A stretch of 64,000 nt of DNA from 34-65-8 sp963529855 (GCA_963529855.1 CAURZK010000002.1:372001-436000); one strand, 5' to 3'. Positions 34,659 to 44,261 are shown, counted from the stretch's first letter. Numbers and translations are program-made. The notes: generated by a model from the letters alone, not told the origin.

Positions 34659-35559
34659 TTGGAAACTGACGGCCTTTGGGCCCAAGCCGATCATCCAGGC
34701 GGCGCTGGTCGCGCAGGAAGATGCGGCCGATTGGGACGATGAAGTCGTGCTGACCGGGTTCGAGCTGGCCGATGATCGGCCCGACGACTGGCGGCTAGAC
34801 GCCTATTTCCCGCGCAAACCGACAGAGGCCGACGAGCAGATGGTCGCGGCCCTTTTCGCCGGTGGAGCGCCTCAGCTGACGGCAGAGCAGATGCCCGACG
34901 AAGACTGGGTCACGCTGAGCCAGCAAGGAGTGGAGCCGATCCGCGCCGGCCGGTTCCATGTTCATACACCGGATTTTCCGCCGAGTGATGAACCGGGCGT
35001 GCGCTCGTTCGCGATTCCGGCCAGCCAGGCCTTCGGCACCGGTCACCACGCCACGACTGCAGGGTGCCTGTCCATGCTGACCGCGATGAAGCGGCGCGGC
35101 GCGGTGGTGCGCAATCTGGCCGACATCGGCACGGGGACGGGTCTCCTCGCCTTCGCCGCACTGGATTTGTGGCCGCGCGCCTATGCCACGGCGAGCGACA
35201 TCGATGCAGTCTGCGCCGGTGTCGTGGCCGACAATGCGCAGGCCAACGGCTTTTCCCTCGGCGGCAGGGCGGGCGAAGTCGCCATGGTGATCGCGGACGG
35301 CATGGCCGATCCGCTGCTCGTTTCGCGCGGCCCCTATGACCTGCTGATCGCCAATATCCTGTCCGGGCCGCTGATCGACCTCGCGCCTGCATTCGCGGAC
35401 GCCGTGGTTCCGGGGGGCCACGTGGTGCTCGCAGGCCTGCTGGAAACGCAGGAGGCGCCGGTACGCTCTGCCTATCGCCGCGCAGGTTTCCGCATCGCGG
35501 AACGCATCGTCAATGGCGACTGGTCGATCCTGTGGCTCCGGCGGCGTCCCGCGCGCTGA
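34648..35559 (+). CDS. prmA: Ribosomal protein L11 methyltransferase
   Basis: SAM-dependent trimethylation of ribosomal protein L11; 303 residues. The N-terminal L11-recognition domain occupies about residues 1-100; the catalytic domain shows FGTGHHATTAGCL, DIGTGTGLLAFAA and the NPPY-like motif IANILSGPLIDLAP, which are the PrmA signature. It overlaps the preceding lactamase gene by 11 bases and the following gene by 28 bases. Confidence 0.94.
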   Translation: MANSWKLTAFGPKPIIQAALVAQEDAADWDDEVVLTGFELADDRPDDWRLDAYFPRKPTEADEQMVAALFAGGAPQLTAEQMPDEDWVTLSQQGVEPIRAGRFHVHTPDFPPSDEPGVRSFAIPASQAFGTGHHATTAGCLSMLTAMKRRGAVVRNLADIGTGTGLLAFAALDLWPRAYATASDIDAVCAGVVADNAQANGFSLGGRAGEVAMVIADGMADPLLVSRGPYDLLIANILSGPLIDLAPAFADAVVPGGHVVLAGLLETQEAPVRSAYRRAGFRIAERIVNGDWSILWLRRRPAR

Positions 35560-36227
35560 AAATCGTACGCGCGGCGCTCGGCTGGCTGGCACTGGCGACC
35601 GGGCTGTTCATGCTGACCGGGTGGATCGGATCCTCGATCCCGCGCAATGGCGACTGGCAGGAACCCGCGCGCGGGATCGAGATCATGGTCGAAACCAACG
35701 GCGTGCACACCGCGATCGTCATGCCGCTGGTAACGCCGCAAAAGGATTGGCGCGCCGACTTCCCGGCCCGCGACCTTGGCGCACCTGACCGGCCCTACAC
35801 CCACGTTTCGGTCAGCTGGGGGGAGCGGGCAGTGTTTCTCGAAACGCCGACCTGGGCCGATCTCGACCCCGCTGATGCCGCGCGTGCAGCCGTCGGCAGT
35901 CAGGGCTTGCTGCACGTTGCGCACTATGTCCGCCCTGCTCCGGGCCCTCACCACCGCGTCCTCCGCCTCCGGCCGGCTGAATACCGGCGACTGGTCCGGC
36001 AGATCGAGGCCCAAGTCCTCCCACCTGCGCGGCGCGAAGTGTTCGCGGGTTACGAGGATTGGGACGTGTTCTACACCGCGCCGGGCACTTATCACCTCGG
36101 CAACACCTGCAACCAGTGGACCAGCGATACGCTGGCGTCCGCGGGAATGCGAACCGGATTGTGGACCCCGTTCGCGGGCGGCGTGATGAAGTGGGTGGAG
36201 GCGCCGCGACCTCGGGCGGGCGACTAG
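35532..36227 (+). CDS. TIGR02117 family protein (DUF2459)
   Basis: Protein of 231 residues of a conserved family without known function. One N-terminal helix (LGWLALATGLFMLTGWIGSS) acts as signal or anchor. The domain contains VETNGVHTAIVMPL, YTHVSVSWGERAVFLETP and YHLGNTCNQWTSDTLASAG; the conserved Cys, His and Asn-Gln could form a papain-like site (speculative). The start is a GTG at 35532 inside the end of prmA. It converges with ligA, 4 bases away. Confidence 0.82.
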   Translation: MAPAASRALKIVRAALGWLALATGLFMLTGWIGSSIPRNGDWQEPARGIEIMVETNGVHTAIVMPLVTPQKDWRADFPARDLGAPDRPYTHVSVSWGERAVFLETPTWADLDPADAARAAVGSQGLLHVAHYVRPAPGPHHRVLRLRPAEYRRLVRQIEAQVLPPARREVFAGYEDWDVFYTAPGTYHLGNTCNQWTSDTLASAGMRTGLWTPFAGGVMKWVEAPRPRAGD

Positions 36228-36231
36228 CGCT

Positions 36232-38307
36232 TCAGCCCGCGTCCCGCACGATCCGGGCCCAGGCCGCCTCGTCGATCACTTCGATGCCCAGCGCAGCCGC
36301 CTGTTTCAGCTTGCTCCCCGCCCCCGGCCCCGCGACGACGAGGTCCGTCCTGGCACTGACGGAACCGGCAGCCTTCGCGCCAAGGCGTTCGGCCTGGGCC
36401 TTGGCCTCGTCGCGGCTCATCGTCTCGAGCTTGCCGGTGAACACGACCGTCTTGCCGGACACGGCACTGGCCTGCGTTTGCACTTCGTAGCGCGGCGGCG
36501 TGACTTCCTTCAGCAGATCGTCCCACACCGCCTGATTATGTTCTTCGTGGAAGAAGTCGCCGAGAGCCTCGACGACGGCAGGGCCGACCCCGTCGATACT
36601 CACGATTTCAGCGATGGCATCACTATCCCCGTCTCGCGCGCGCTGCGCGGCGATACGCAGTGCGGGCAGCTCGTGGAAATGCTTCATCAGATCGCGCGCG
36701 GTGACCGCCCCGACGTGGCGAATGCCGAGCGCGAACAGCAGCCGCGCAGCGTCCGGCGCGCGCTTGGCCTCGATGCTAGCCAACAGGTTGTCCACAGACT
36801 TGTCCTGCCAGCCATCGAGCGCGAGAATCTCGCCGCGCCGGTCCTTCAGATGGAAGATGTCGGCCGGGCTTTCCAGCCAGCCCAGGGCGAAGAACTGGTC
36901 GATCGTCTTTTCGCCCAGCCCTTCGATATCGAGCGCTGCGCGGCTGACGAAATGCTTCAGCCGTTCCGTCCGCTGCGCCGGGCACACGAGGCCCGCGGTG
37001 CAGCGCACGTCGACTTCGCCTTCTTCGGCAACAGCCTCGCTGCCGCATTGCGGGCAATAATCGGGGAAATGGTAAGCGGATCGCGGTTCGTCGCGAGTGA
37101 GGTTCTCCACCACTTGCGGGATCACGTCGCCGGCGCGCTGCACCACGACGCGATCTCCGGGCCGCACACCCAGCCGGGCGATCTCGTCGCGGTTGTGCAA
37201 CGTCACGTTGGTCACCGTCACTCCGCCGACCAGCACCGGCGCCAGGCGCCCGACCGGCGTCAGCTTTCCGGTGCGCCCGACCTGAATGTCGATCGCCTCC
37301 AGCGTGGTTTCAGCGCGCTCGGCCGGGAACTTGCGCGCAATTGCCCAGCGCGGCGCCTTGGCCACGAAGCCGAGCCGCGCCTGCCAATCCAGCCGGTCGA
37401 CCTTGTAGACCACGCCGTCGATTTCATAGGGCAAGTCCGCGCGTGCACCGCCAATCGCAGCATATTGCCGCAGCATTTCTTCCAGCGTTTCGCAACGGCG
37501 GAACAGGGGCGAGACCGGCAGGCCCCATTCGCGCAGACGCTCAACCACATCGGCCTGGGTAGCGCCAGGCACCTCGCTCGCCGCGCCCCAGCCATGCGCC
37601 CAGAACCGCAGCGGCCGCCGCGCGGTAACAGCCGCTTCCTTCTGCCGCAGCGATCCCGCCGCCGCATTGCGGGGATTGGCGAACAGCTTACCCCCGGCCT
37701 CATGCTGCGCGGCATTGAGCGCGGCAAAAGCCTGTTTTTCCATGTAGACTTCGCCGCGCACTTCGAACACCGCCGGCGCGTTGCCACGCAGCATTTGCGG
37801 TACATCGGCAAGGTGCGCGACATTGGCGGTAACGTCCTCGCCCACTTCCCCGTCACCGCGCGTGGCAGCGCGCACCAACCTGCCGCCTTCGTACATCAAC
37901 GAGCACGACAGACCGTCGATCTTGTCTTCGGCGGTGAAAGCGACTTCCGCATCGGGCGAAAGGTTGAGAAATCGCCGAACGCGCGCCACGAATTCGATCA
38001 CCTCGTCATCGGCAAAGGCGTTGTCGAGGCTCATCATCCGCACGGTGTGCCGGACCTTCGCGAGCGGCGAAGCCGCGATCGCATGCCCCACTTTGCGACT
38101 GGGGCTGTCGTCGCGAACCAGATGCGGAAACGCCGCTTCCAGTTCGGCATTGCGGCGGACCAGGGCGTCGTATTCCTGGTCGGTAATCTCGGGCGAATCT
38201 TCGGCGTGATAAAGCCGGTCGTGCCGGGCGATGGCCCTGGCCAGCCGCATCAGTTCGTTTGCGGCAGCGGCTTCATCGATGTCGGCAGGAGCGGAGCGGC
38301 TTGGCAT
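36232..38307 (-). CDS. ligA: NAD-dependent DNA ligase LigA
   Basis: Seals nicks in replication and repair using NAD; 691 residues. In order: Ia domain (HDRLYHAEDSPEITDQEYD), adenylation domain with the active Lys129 in EDKIDGLSC, OB domain (VGRTGKLTPVGRLAPV), a four-Cys zinc finger (CPQCGSE ... CTAGLVCPAQ), HhH repeats and a C-terminal BRCT domain (SGKTVVFTGKLETMSRDEAK). All are intact and the length is normal. The start has only a weak ribosome site. Confidence 0.97.
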   Translation of the reverse strand: MPSRSAPADIDEAAAANELMRLARAIARHDRLYHAEDSPEITDQEYDALVRRNAELEAAFPHLVRDDSPSRKVGHAIAASPLAKVRHTVRMMSLDNAFADDEVIEFVARVRRFLNLSPDAEVAFTAEDKIDGLSCSLMYEGGRLVRAATRGDGEVGEDVTANVAHLADVPQMLRGNAPAVFEVRGEVYMEKQAFAALNAAQHEAGGKLFANPRNAAAGSLRQKEAAVTARRPLRFWAHGWGAASEVPGATQADVVERLREWGLPVSPLFRRCETLEEMLRQYAAIGGARADLPYEIDGVVYKVDRLDWQARLGFVAKAPRWAIARKFPAERAETTLEAIDIQVGRTGKLTPVGRLAPVLVGGVTVTNVTLHNRDEIARLGVRPGDRVVVQRAGDVIPQVVENLTRDEPRSAYHFPDYCPQCGSEAVAEEGEVDVRCTAGLVCPAQRTERLKHFVSRAALDIEGLGEKTIDQFFALGWLESPADIFHLKDRRGEILALDGWQDKSVDNLLASIEAKRAPDAARLLFALGIRHVGAVTARDLMKHFHELPALRIAAQRARDGDSDAIAEIVSIDGVGPAVVEALGDFFHEEHNQAVWDDLLKEVTPPRYEVQTQASAVSGKTVVFTGKLETMSRDEAKAQAERLGAKAAGSVSARTDLVVAGPGAGSKLKQAAALGIEVIDEAAWARIVRDAG

Positions 38308-38388
38308 GCACCGCTCATAAAAGCGCGCGGGAAAGCGGGAAACCGCTTTCTCGCGCTGCTGTTCGATTAGGGCTGGCTGGGCCGGAGC

Positions 38389-39111
38389 CTAACCCAGCGC
38401 CGGGACGCCGCCATCCGCGACCTTGCGCTGCCGCATGATGAAACCAAGCGCGAAGAACCCGACGATCATCATCAGCCAGGTGGCGGGTTCCGGGACCGGC
38501 GGCGGCGGGGGCGGAATGATCCGGCCGATCCCGATGCCGGAATCGCCGCCATTGATTTTCGGCGAAATCGATTGATAGCGGACGACGAACAGGTCGAGAT
38601 AGATGCTGCCCGGCGCGGGCTGGGAATTGGCGAACCTCAATGTGAAAGTGCCGGACCCGGTCTGACCCTTGTTTACCCCGCCCTGGCCCCCGGTGCAGCC
38701 GTTGCCGTTGTTCGTGGCAGCGAAACACACGTCGCGTTCACCAGTGCCGCCTGCAAATCCCGGGAAAAAACCCGGCCGATCCACACCGATAAATTCGCCG
38801 GATACGCTCGCGCTGGTAAGTGTCCCGCCATCGACGTCGAAACCGAACCCGCGAATGCGCGATGCTACCGTCGAATCGTTCGTGAGGTCGTAGCCAAAGG
38901 TGTAAACGCGGCCGTTGGTCGACACGCTGTTGAGCGTGACGTTGAGCAGCGCGGAAAGCTGCGTTGCCGGCGCGCCATTCACCTGTCCGGTGAAATCGAC
39001 CGAGAACCCGGTGCCGACGCTGCCGCTGTTCAGGACGACCGCCGCCGCATGGGCTGGCAGCGCGCCGACGAAAACCAGAATTGCGCCGACGGCGCCGATG
39101 ATCCCGCGCAT
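38389..39111 (-). CDS. Cistern family PEP-CTERM protein
   Basis: Exported protein of 240 residues destined for exosortase processing. A signal peptide ends near PAHAA. The body is Gly/Ser/Thr/Asn-rich beta structure with GSVGTGFSVDFTG and the paired cysteines in RDVCFAATNNGNGCTGG, typical of the cistern subfamily. A poly-Pro linker (RIIPPPPPPVPEP) leads into the sorting signal PEPATWLMMIVGFFALGF, ending in RQRK. The start at 39111 follows GAGG by 8 bases. No exosortase or exopolysaccharide gene is nearby. It probably ends up in the envelope or matrix. Confidence 0.85.
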   Translation of the reverse strand: MRGIIGAVGAILVFVGALPAHAAAVVLNSGSVGTGFSVDFTGQVNGAPATQLSALLNVTLNSVSTNGRVYTFGYDLTNDSTVASRIRGFGFDVDGGTLTSASVSGEFIGVDRPGFFPGFAGGTGERDVCFAATNNGNGCTGGQGGVNKGQTGSGTFTLRFANSQPAPGSIYLDLFVVRYQSISPKINGGDSGIGIGRIIPPPPPPVPEPATWLMMIVGFFALGFIMRQRKVADGGVPALG

Positions 39112-39292
39112 GAACGAAACCTCATAAGCATCGACGTGGCGAATCACCGTTCGCTCGCGCCAAACCACACCGCCGACCCTTTTTGTATGGGGCGATGATT
39201 AGCACGTTATTTACCAATTGTTAGCCAGATTTCGCCCCGAAAATCGTCCCGTTTCGGTACAGACTTTGAGCGACGAGGCGAGCTTCGTGGCT

Positions 39293-40189
39293 TCAGTTGC
39301 CGCGCAAAACCCGCAGGATGGCTGCTTCGTTGGCTTGATAGATGTCGTCGCCGGGGGTGATCACCGCGAAATGACTTGCCCCCGGATTTTCGCGAACCAC
39401 CGTCCGCGCACCGCCGCTCCGAAGTGCCGCCTGAACGGGGGCCGACGCTGCGGGCAGCACGGCCTGGACGAACAGCAATTCCTCCAGCCGGGGCGCGTTC
39501 GTCAGAGGCGAAATTGCTGCATACCGCGCACCCTGTTGCGCAGGCGTTCCACCCATGAACGGATCGACAGAAGAAAATTCGCATAACGCATCGAACGCGC
39601 CACGTTCGGCCCCGACATCGGCGGGGCCATCGAACACGATGGCCGCGCGCACACCGACAGGTGCCCGTTCGCCCAGCGGGCCTGCCGGCCCCTGCTCCAT
39701 GGCCAACCACTGCGCCGGCAGCGCCCCGGCCGAATGCCCGACCAGCGTCACCCGGGTACGATCGATCGGGTGGGTCGTTGCGACCTCACCGATCAGTGCC
39801 GCCGCCGCCGCCCAGTCCGCAAACGATCCAGGCCAACCGCCGCTGTCGCCCACCTCGCGGTAATCGACGTTGAGCGTCGCCACGCCCTGCTGCTGCCATC
39901 GAGTTGCCAGGGGAGCCATATAGGCCTGGTTGGCAATCCCGGTCTTCCAGCAGCCACCGTGAAAGATCACCGCAAGCGGGAACGGCCCTTCCCCTTGCGG
40001 CACACGCAGTTCCGCAAAGCCGCGCGAATGATCAGCGTAACGCAACACCGCGTCGGGCGTGCTCGGTGTGACCTGCGCGTCCGTCCCGAACAGGGAGCTG
40101 GCAGACTGGACTGGTTTGCTCATCGTGGCATCATCAATCGAACAGGCACCGCATAGTGCAATGGCAAGCCCAATCAGAAAGTGTTTCAT
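39293..40189 (-). CDS. Alpha/beta hydrolase lipoprotein
   Basis: Esterase-like protein of 298 residues with a lipobox LCGAC (Cys16). FHGGCWKTG is the oxyanion motif, VGHSAGALPAQWLA the nucleophile elbow, and the His lies in GASHFAVITPGDD, similar to BD-FAE/kynurenine formamidase-like esterases. The substrate is unknown. The start overlaps the stop of the upstream lipoprotein gene by 4 bases (ATGA), and that gene overlaps recN in the same way. Confidence 0.85.
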   Translation of the reverse strand: MKHFLIGLAIALCGACSIDDATMSKPVQSASSLFGTDAQVTPSTPDAVLRYADHSRGFAELRVPQGEGPFPLAVIFHGGCWKTGIANQAYMAPLATRWQQQGVATLNVDYREVGDSGGWPGSFADWAAAAALIGEVATTHPIDRTRVTLVGHSAGALPAQWLAMEQGPAGPLGERAPVGVRAAIVFDGPADVGAERGAFDALCEFSSVDPFMGGTPAQQGARYAAISPLTNAPRLEELLFVQAVLPAASAPVQAALRSGGARTVVRENPGASHFAVITPGDDIYQANEAAILRVLRGN

Positions 40190-40746
40190 AGGCCCTTATC
40201 CGGCGTGGCTGACGCCTGCCCGGTCAGCACGATGTCAGACTTTTTGGGACGAATTCGCCACGCACCGCGAATGAAATCGACATGATAACGCATCCAACCG
40301 TGCGGCCCGGATGCCTGATAACCGCCCCACGCGAGACAACGGGTTGGCTTGGCACACTCGAGATCGTGCACGTCGAATATAGCAGCCTCCGCGCCGCTAG
40401 TTCGATGATAATAGACAAGGCCGTCCTGCCGACAATCCGCCCGCGGCGACAGTTGCGGAAAGCGAGCAAGCAGCCGCACTTCGACTGCCGGTGGAAAAGG
40501 CCTGCTCGCTTCGTTGTCGGCAGGCCTGGTGTCGTCACCAGCGGCGCACAATACCCGGTAAGGATGATCGGCGTCGGCGAGGTATTTCGCGATCGTGTGT
40601 TCGAGCAAGGCCAGGTCGGGCCGTAGCGGATCTTCGTAGAAACCAGTAGGCGAAGCATTGGGGGGAAGCGGGTAGCGCGGGAGATAGGGCGTGCATGACG
40701 AGATCGCCGCCATAGCAACCAAACTTATACAACAGCGCGCCGTCAC
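40186..40746 (-). CDS. Lipoprotein of unknown function
   Basis: No recognised family. The 186 residues begin with a short signal ending ISSC (Cys18). The mature part has four further cysteines in two pairs (VLCAAGDD and ADCRQDG; DLECAKPTRCLAWGG), consistent with disulphides, and ends HVDFIRGAWRIRPKKSD. The start is a GTG at 40746 that overlaps the recN stop (GTGA). A much longer open frame in this register only reads through recN and is not real. Coupling to both neighbours by 4-base overlaps makes expression with recN likely. Confidence 0.72.
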   Translation of the reverse strand: MTARCCISLVAMAAISSCTPYLPRYPLPPNASPTGFYEDPLRPDLALLEHTIAKYLADADHPYRVLCAAGDDTRPADNEASRPFPPAVEVRLLARFPQLSPRADCRQDGLVYYHRTSGAEAAIFDVHDLECAKPTRCLAWGGYQASGPHGWMRYHVDFIRGAWRIRPKKSDIVLTGQASATPDKGL

Positions 40747-42407
40747 ACACCCTCCAGCAATCGGTCGGCCTGGGCGCGTGCCTCCGGCGTCACTTCGGCG
40801 CCGCTGAGCATCCGCGCGATCTCTTCCTGCCGTCCGGCAGCATCGAGCAGCACAACGGAAGTGCGGGTGACGGTGCCCTCGCTCGACTTGGCGATGAGAT
40901 AATGAGTGCGCCCGCGTGCGGCGACTTGCGGAGAGTGCGTTACCGCCACCAGCTGCCCGCCTTCGGCAAGGCGCGCCAGCCGTTCCCCGATCGCGCTGGC
41001 GACCGCGCCGCCGACGCCGCGGTCGATCTCGTCGAAGATTACCGTGGCTGCACCGCCCTGTTCCGCCAGCGCGACCTTGAGCGCCAGGATGAAGCGCGAC
41101 AGCTCGCCGCCGCTGGCGATCTTGTTGAGCGGGGCAAAATCGGCGCCGGGGTTGGTGGCGATCAGAAATTCGACCGAATCCATGCCCGCCGGGCCCCAGC
41201 GATCTTCCGGCAGTGTGCCAACGGCAGTGAGGAAGCGTGCCGCGTCGAGCTTGAGCGGCGCCAGCTCGGCCGCGACCGCTGCGTCCAGGCGCTTCGCCGC
41301 TTCCAGCCGCTGTTCGTGCAGCGTCGTGGCGCGCTGCCGGTATTGTTCGCCCGCTTCGCGCGCCGCCGCTTCCAGCGCGTCGAGCTCCGCTTCCCCGCCC
41401 TCGATCTTGTCGAGCGCCAGCCGGAATTCGCGCATTCTGGCGGGCAGTTCGTCGACTTCGCAGCGGTGCTTGCGGGCCAGGGCACGCAGATCGAACAGGC
41501 GCGTTTCGGCCGCTTCCAGTGCAGCGGGGTCGTGGACCAGCGCCTCGGCAGCGGCAGCCAGTTTTTCCTCGGCTTCTCCTGTCTCGATCACTGCACGATC
41601 GAGTGCGGCTAGGGCCTCGGCCAGCAGCGGATGCTCCGGCGCGATCCGGTCGAGCCGGCGCGCCGCAATGCGCAGCGCGGCGAGCGGCGAATCCGAGCCG
41701 TCCCAGATATGCCGCAGCTCCTCCAGATCGCCTGCCAGGCGTTCGCCCTTCTGCATGGCGGCGCGCGTTTCGGCGAGCCGGGCTTCCTCGCCCGCCTGCG
41801 GCTCGAGCGCGGTCAATTCCGCGAGGTGCGCGATCAGGAGGTCCTGATCGGTGCGGGCCTGGTCGATCGCCGCGCGCGCGGCGGAGAGCCGGTCCTCGGC
41901 CGCGCGCCATCGGTCCCACGCCCGCGCCACGCCGGCGCTGTCCGCTCCGGCATAGCGGTCGAGCAGCAGGCGGTGGCCGCGGGGATTGGCGAGGCCGCGA
42001 TCGTCGTGCTGGCCGTGCAGCTCGACCAGCGCCGGGGCAATCTCGCGCAGCAGCGCGACGCTCGCCGGCTGGTCGTTGATGAAGGCCTTGCTGCCGCCAT
42101 CGGCCTTGACCTGGCGCCGGATCAGCAGCGGCTCGCCCGGCTCGATCTCGACTCCGGCCTCGTCCAGAGCGGAGGCGACCTGGGGCGGCATGGCGGCGAA
42201 TTCGAAGCTGGCGGTCACGCTTGCCCGGTCCTCGCCCGCGCGCACCAGCCCGCTGTCGGCGCGATTGCCGAGCACGAGACCCAGCGCATCGAGCAGGATC
42301 GACTTGCCCGCCCCCGTCTCGCCCGTCAGCACGCCAAGGCCGCGCCCGAACGCAAGGTCGAGCGCGTCGATCAGCACTACGTTGCGGATGGACAGGCGGG
42401 TCAGCAT
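40743..42407 (-). CDS. recN: DNA repair protein RecN
   Basis: SMC-like ATPase of 554 residues for double-strand break repair. The Walker A is LTGETGAGKSILLDALG at the N-terminus, a coiled-coil middle follows (about 150-360) and the C-terminal ABC half has ASGGELSRFILALK, VIFDEIDRGVGG and VTHSPQVAARG. Length is normal. It lies 76 bases downstream of bamD, and two lipoprotein genes are coupled to its end. Confidence 0.96.
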   Translation of the reverse strand: MLTRLSIRNVVLIDALDLAFGRGLGVLTGETGAGKSILLDALGLVLGNRADSGLVRAGEDRASVTASFEFAAMPPQVASALDEAGVEIEPGEPLLIRRQVKADGGSKAFINDQPASVALLREIAPALVELHGQHDDRGLANPRGHRLLLDRYAGADSAGVARAWDRWRAAEDRLSAARAAIDQARTDQDLLIAHLAELTALEPQAGEEARLAETRAAMQKGERLAGDLEELRHIWDGSDSPLAALRIAARRLDRIAPEHPLLAEALAALDRAVIETGEAEEKLAAAAEALVHDPAALEAAETRLFDLRALARKHRCEVDELPARMREFRLALDKIEGGEAELDALEAAAREAGEQYRQRATTLHEQRLEAAKRLDAAVAAELAPLKLDAARFLTAVGTLPEDRWGPAGMDSVEFLIATNPGADFAPLNKIASGGELSRFILALKVALAEQGGAATVIFDEIDRGVGGAVASAIGERLARLAEGGQLVAVTHSPQVAARGRTHYLIAKSSEGTVTRTSVVLLDAAGRQEEIARMLSGAEVTPEARAQADRLLEGV

Positions 42408-42483
42408 CTTAGCGCCCGTCTCTAGCCCGGCGCGCGGGCGCTGTCAGCCTGCGGGGGCGCGGCGTGCACACCCTTGGCGCAGG

Positions 42484-43287
42484 TCAGCTGGCGGTTACGC
42501 CCTGGGCGTGGTCCTGCACGAGGGCGTAAGCCTTCTCGTACCACTCGTTGCCCGGATAGTTCGCACCCAGCACCGCGGCGTACTTCACCGCTTCCTCCGG
42601 GATGCCGAGCGCGAGGTTCGCCTCGGTCAGGCGGTACAGCGCCTCGGGCGCGTGGCTGGTGGTCTGGTAGTCGTCGACCACGTTCTGGAACCGCAGCTGC
42701 GCCGCCAGCCACGAACCGGAGCGGGCATAGAACCGGCCCACTTCCATTTCCTTGCCCGCAAGGTGATCGTTGACAAGGTCGAGCTTCAGCCGCGCGTCGG
42801 AGGCATATTCGCTCTGCGGGAAACGGCGCACCACTTCGGTCAGCGCACTGCGCGCCTGCAGGGTGATCCCCTGGTCGCGGTTCACGTCGCTGATCTGCTC
42901 GTAATAGCTCAGTGCGATCAGGTAGTAGGCGTAAGGCGCATCCTTGTTACCCGGGTGGATCGACAGGAACCGCTGCGCGCTTGCGATCGCCTTGTTGTAA
43001 TCCTTGGCGGTGTAATAGCTGAACGCGCTCATCAACTGCGCGCGGCGGGCCCAGGGCGAATAGGGATGCTGGCGCTCCACCTCGTCGAACAGCGCGGCGG
43101 CCATCTGCGCGCTGCCGGCATCGAGCCGTTCCTTGGCCGAGGCGTAGAGCGTTTCCACGTCGCGCGCCACATAGGCGGTGTCGACCGGCCCGTCGCTGCG
43201 CCCGGCACAGGCGGAGGTGAGAACCGTCGCCGCGCACAGCACGGCAGCAAGGGCGGGTTTGGAGGCGATGCGCGCACGAGTGGTCAT
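42484..43287 (-). CDS. bamD: Outer membrane assembly lipoprotein BamD
   Basis: Component of the beta-barrel assembly machine, 267 residues. The signal ends LTSAC (Cys27). Five TPR-like repeats follow, with VETLYASAKERLDAG, FDEVERQHPYSPWARRAQLM and YYLIALSYYEQI, the last being a BamD hallmark. The start at 43287 places the signal at the N-terminus; an in-frame start at 43389 would add a basic leader. It is upstream of recN, as is common in alphaproteobacteria. Confidence 0.94.
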   Translation of the reverse strand: MTTRARIASKPALAAVLCAATVLTSACAGRSDGPVDTAYVARDVETLYASAKERLDAGSAQMAAALFDEVERQHPYSPWARRAQLMSAFSYYTAKDYNKAIASAQRFLSIHPGNKDAPYAYYLIALSYYEQISDVNRDQGITLQARSALTEVVRRFPQSEYASDARLKLDLVNDHLAGKEMEVGRFYARSGSWLAAQLRFQNVVDDYQTTSHAPEALYRLTEANLALGIPEEAVKYAAVLGANYPGNEWYEKAYALVQDHAQGVTAS

Positions 43288-43430
43288 GCCGCGCGCTATA
43301 ACCCCGCCCCCGCTGAACGCAAAGTGAAAGGCACCGCGCAATCCCCGCCCGCGCATTTCCGTTTTCCTACTGCCACGCATTTTGCTCAATACCCCCGGCC
43401 CGTTTGCCCGCCGACAGGAGCCGCCCCACC

Positions 43431-44261
43431 ATGACCCGCCGCACCGATCCGCGCACCGTGCGCGCGCCCGTTCCGCCCGGCGAGATCCCCGCCTTCGACC
43501 CCGTGCCCCGGCAGAAGGTGCGCCGCGACGGCTGGACCCCCACCCGCCAGCGCGACTTCATCGAGGCGCTCGCTGATACCGGCAGCGTCGAAGCCGCCTG
43601 CCGCGCGGTCGACATGAGCCAGGTCGGCGCCTACCTCCTGCGCCGCCAGCCGGGGGCCGAGGGGTTCCGCGCCGCGTGGGAAGCCGCGCTCGACCTGGGC
43701 GTGAAGCGGATCGAGGACGTCGCGATGGACCGCGCGCTCAACGGGGTCGAGATGCCGGTCTATTCCTACGGCAAGCTCGTCGGCACGCGCACTTCGTACA
43801 ACGACCGGCTGCTGATGTTCATGCTGAGGAACCGCGCGCCGGGCCGCTTTGCGGAAGGCAGCGCCAAGGGGCTGAACGCGGTCGGCCTGATGGAACAGGC
43901 CCGCCTGAAGAAGCAGTGGCGCGACGAGTGGGAGGCGGAGCAGCGCCGCGTGACCCCGGCCGAGGTGCACGCCAGCATCGAGCGCAAGGTGGAGGACTGG
44001 CGGCAGCAGAGCGAGCGCAGCCACAGCCCCCGCGCACTGACCGCCTATCGCGAATACCTGCGCATCCGCGAGGAGGACGCTGCCAACGGCTATGACGCGC
44101 GCGAGGACCCGGAGCATCCGCTGTATGTTGCACGCGCGGAGGCGGCGGAGGGCCAGACGACCGTGCTACCTCCGCCCGGTTGGGGCAAGCGGGAGCCGGA
44201 GGAAGAGCGTGAGTACGAGGGGCTGCGGTGGCGTAAGTTGAAGGATGAGGGATGGGAGTGA
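43431..44261 (+). CDS. Conserved HTH-like protein of unknown function
   Basis: Protein of 276 residues of a type seen in many sphingomonads but without a named function. An N-terminal helix-turn-helix-like segment reads GWTPTRQRDFIEALADTGSV, then EAACRAVDMSQVGAYLLRR, resembling small terminase or transposase-type DNA-binding domains. SYNDRLLMFMLRNRAPGRFA and a long charged helical part follow. The start at 43431 follows CAGGAG by 10 bases. It diverges from bamD and borders the AT-richer patch on its right. Confidence 0.72.
   Translation: MTRRTDPRTVRAPVPPGEIPAFDPVPRQKVRRDGWTPTRQRDFIEALADTGSVEAACRAVDMSQVGAYLLRRQPGAEGFRAAWEAALDLGVKRIEDVAMDRALNGVEMPVYSYGKLVGTRTSYNDRLLMFMLRNRAPGRFAEGSAKGLNAVGLMEQARLKKQWRDEWEAEQRRVTPAEVHASIERKVEDWRQQSERSHSPRALTAYREYLRIREEDAANGYDAREDPEHPLYVARAEAAEGQTTVLPPPGWGKREPEEEREYEGLRWRKLKDEGWE

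Noticed and set aside
40186..41919. 577-codon minus-strand frame ending at the lipoprotein stop
   Set aside because: Its first two thirds are recN read out of frame (Arg/Gly/Ala-rich). Only the part from the GTG at 40746 has a signal peptide and lipobox.
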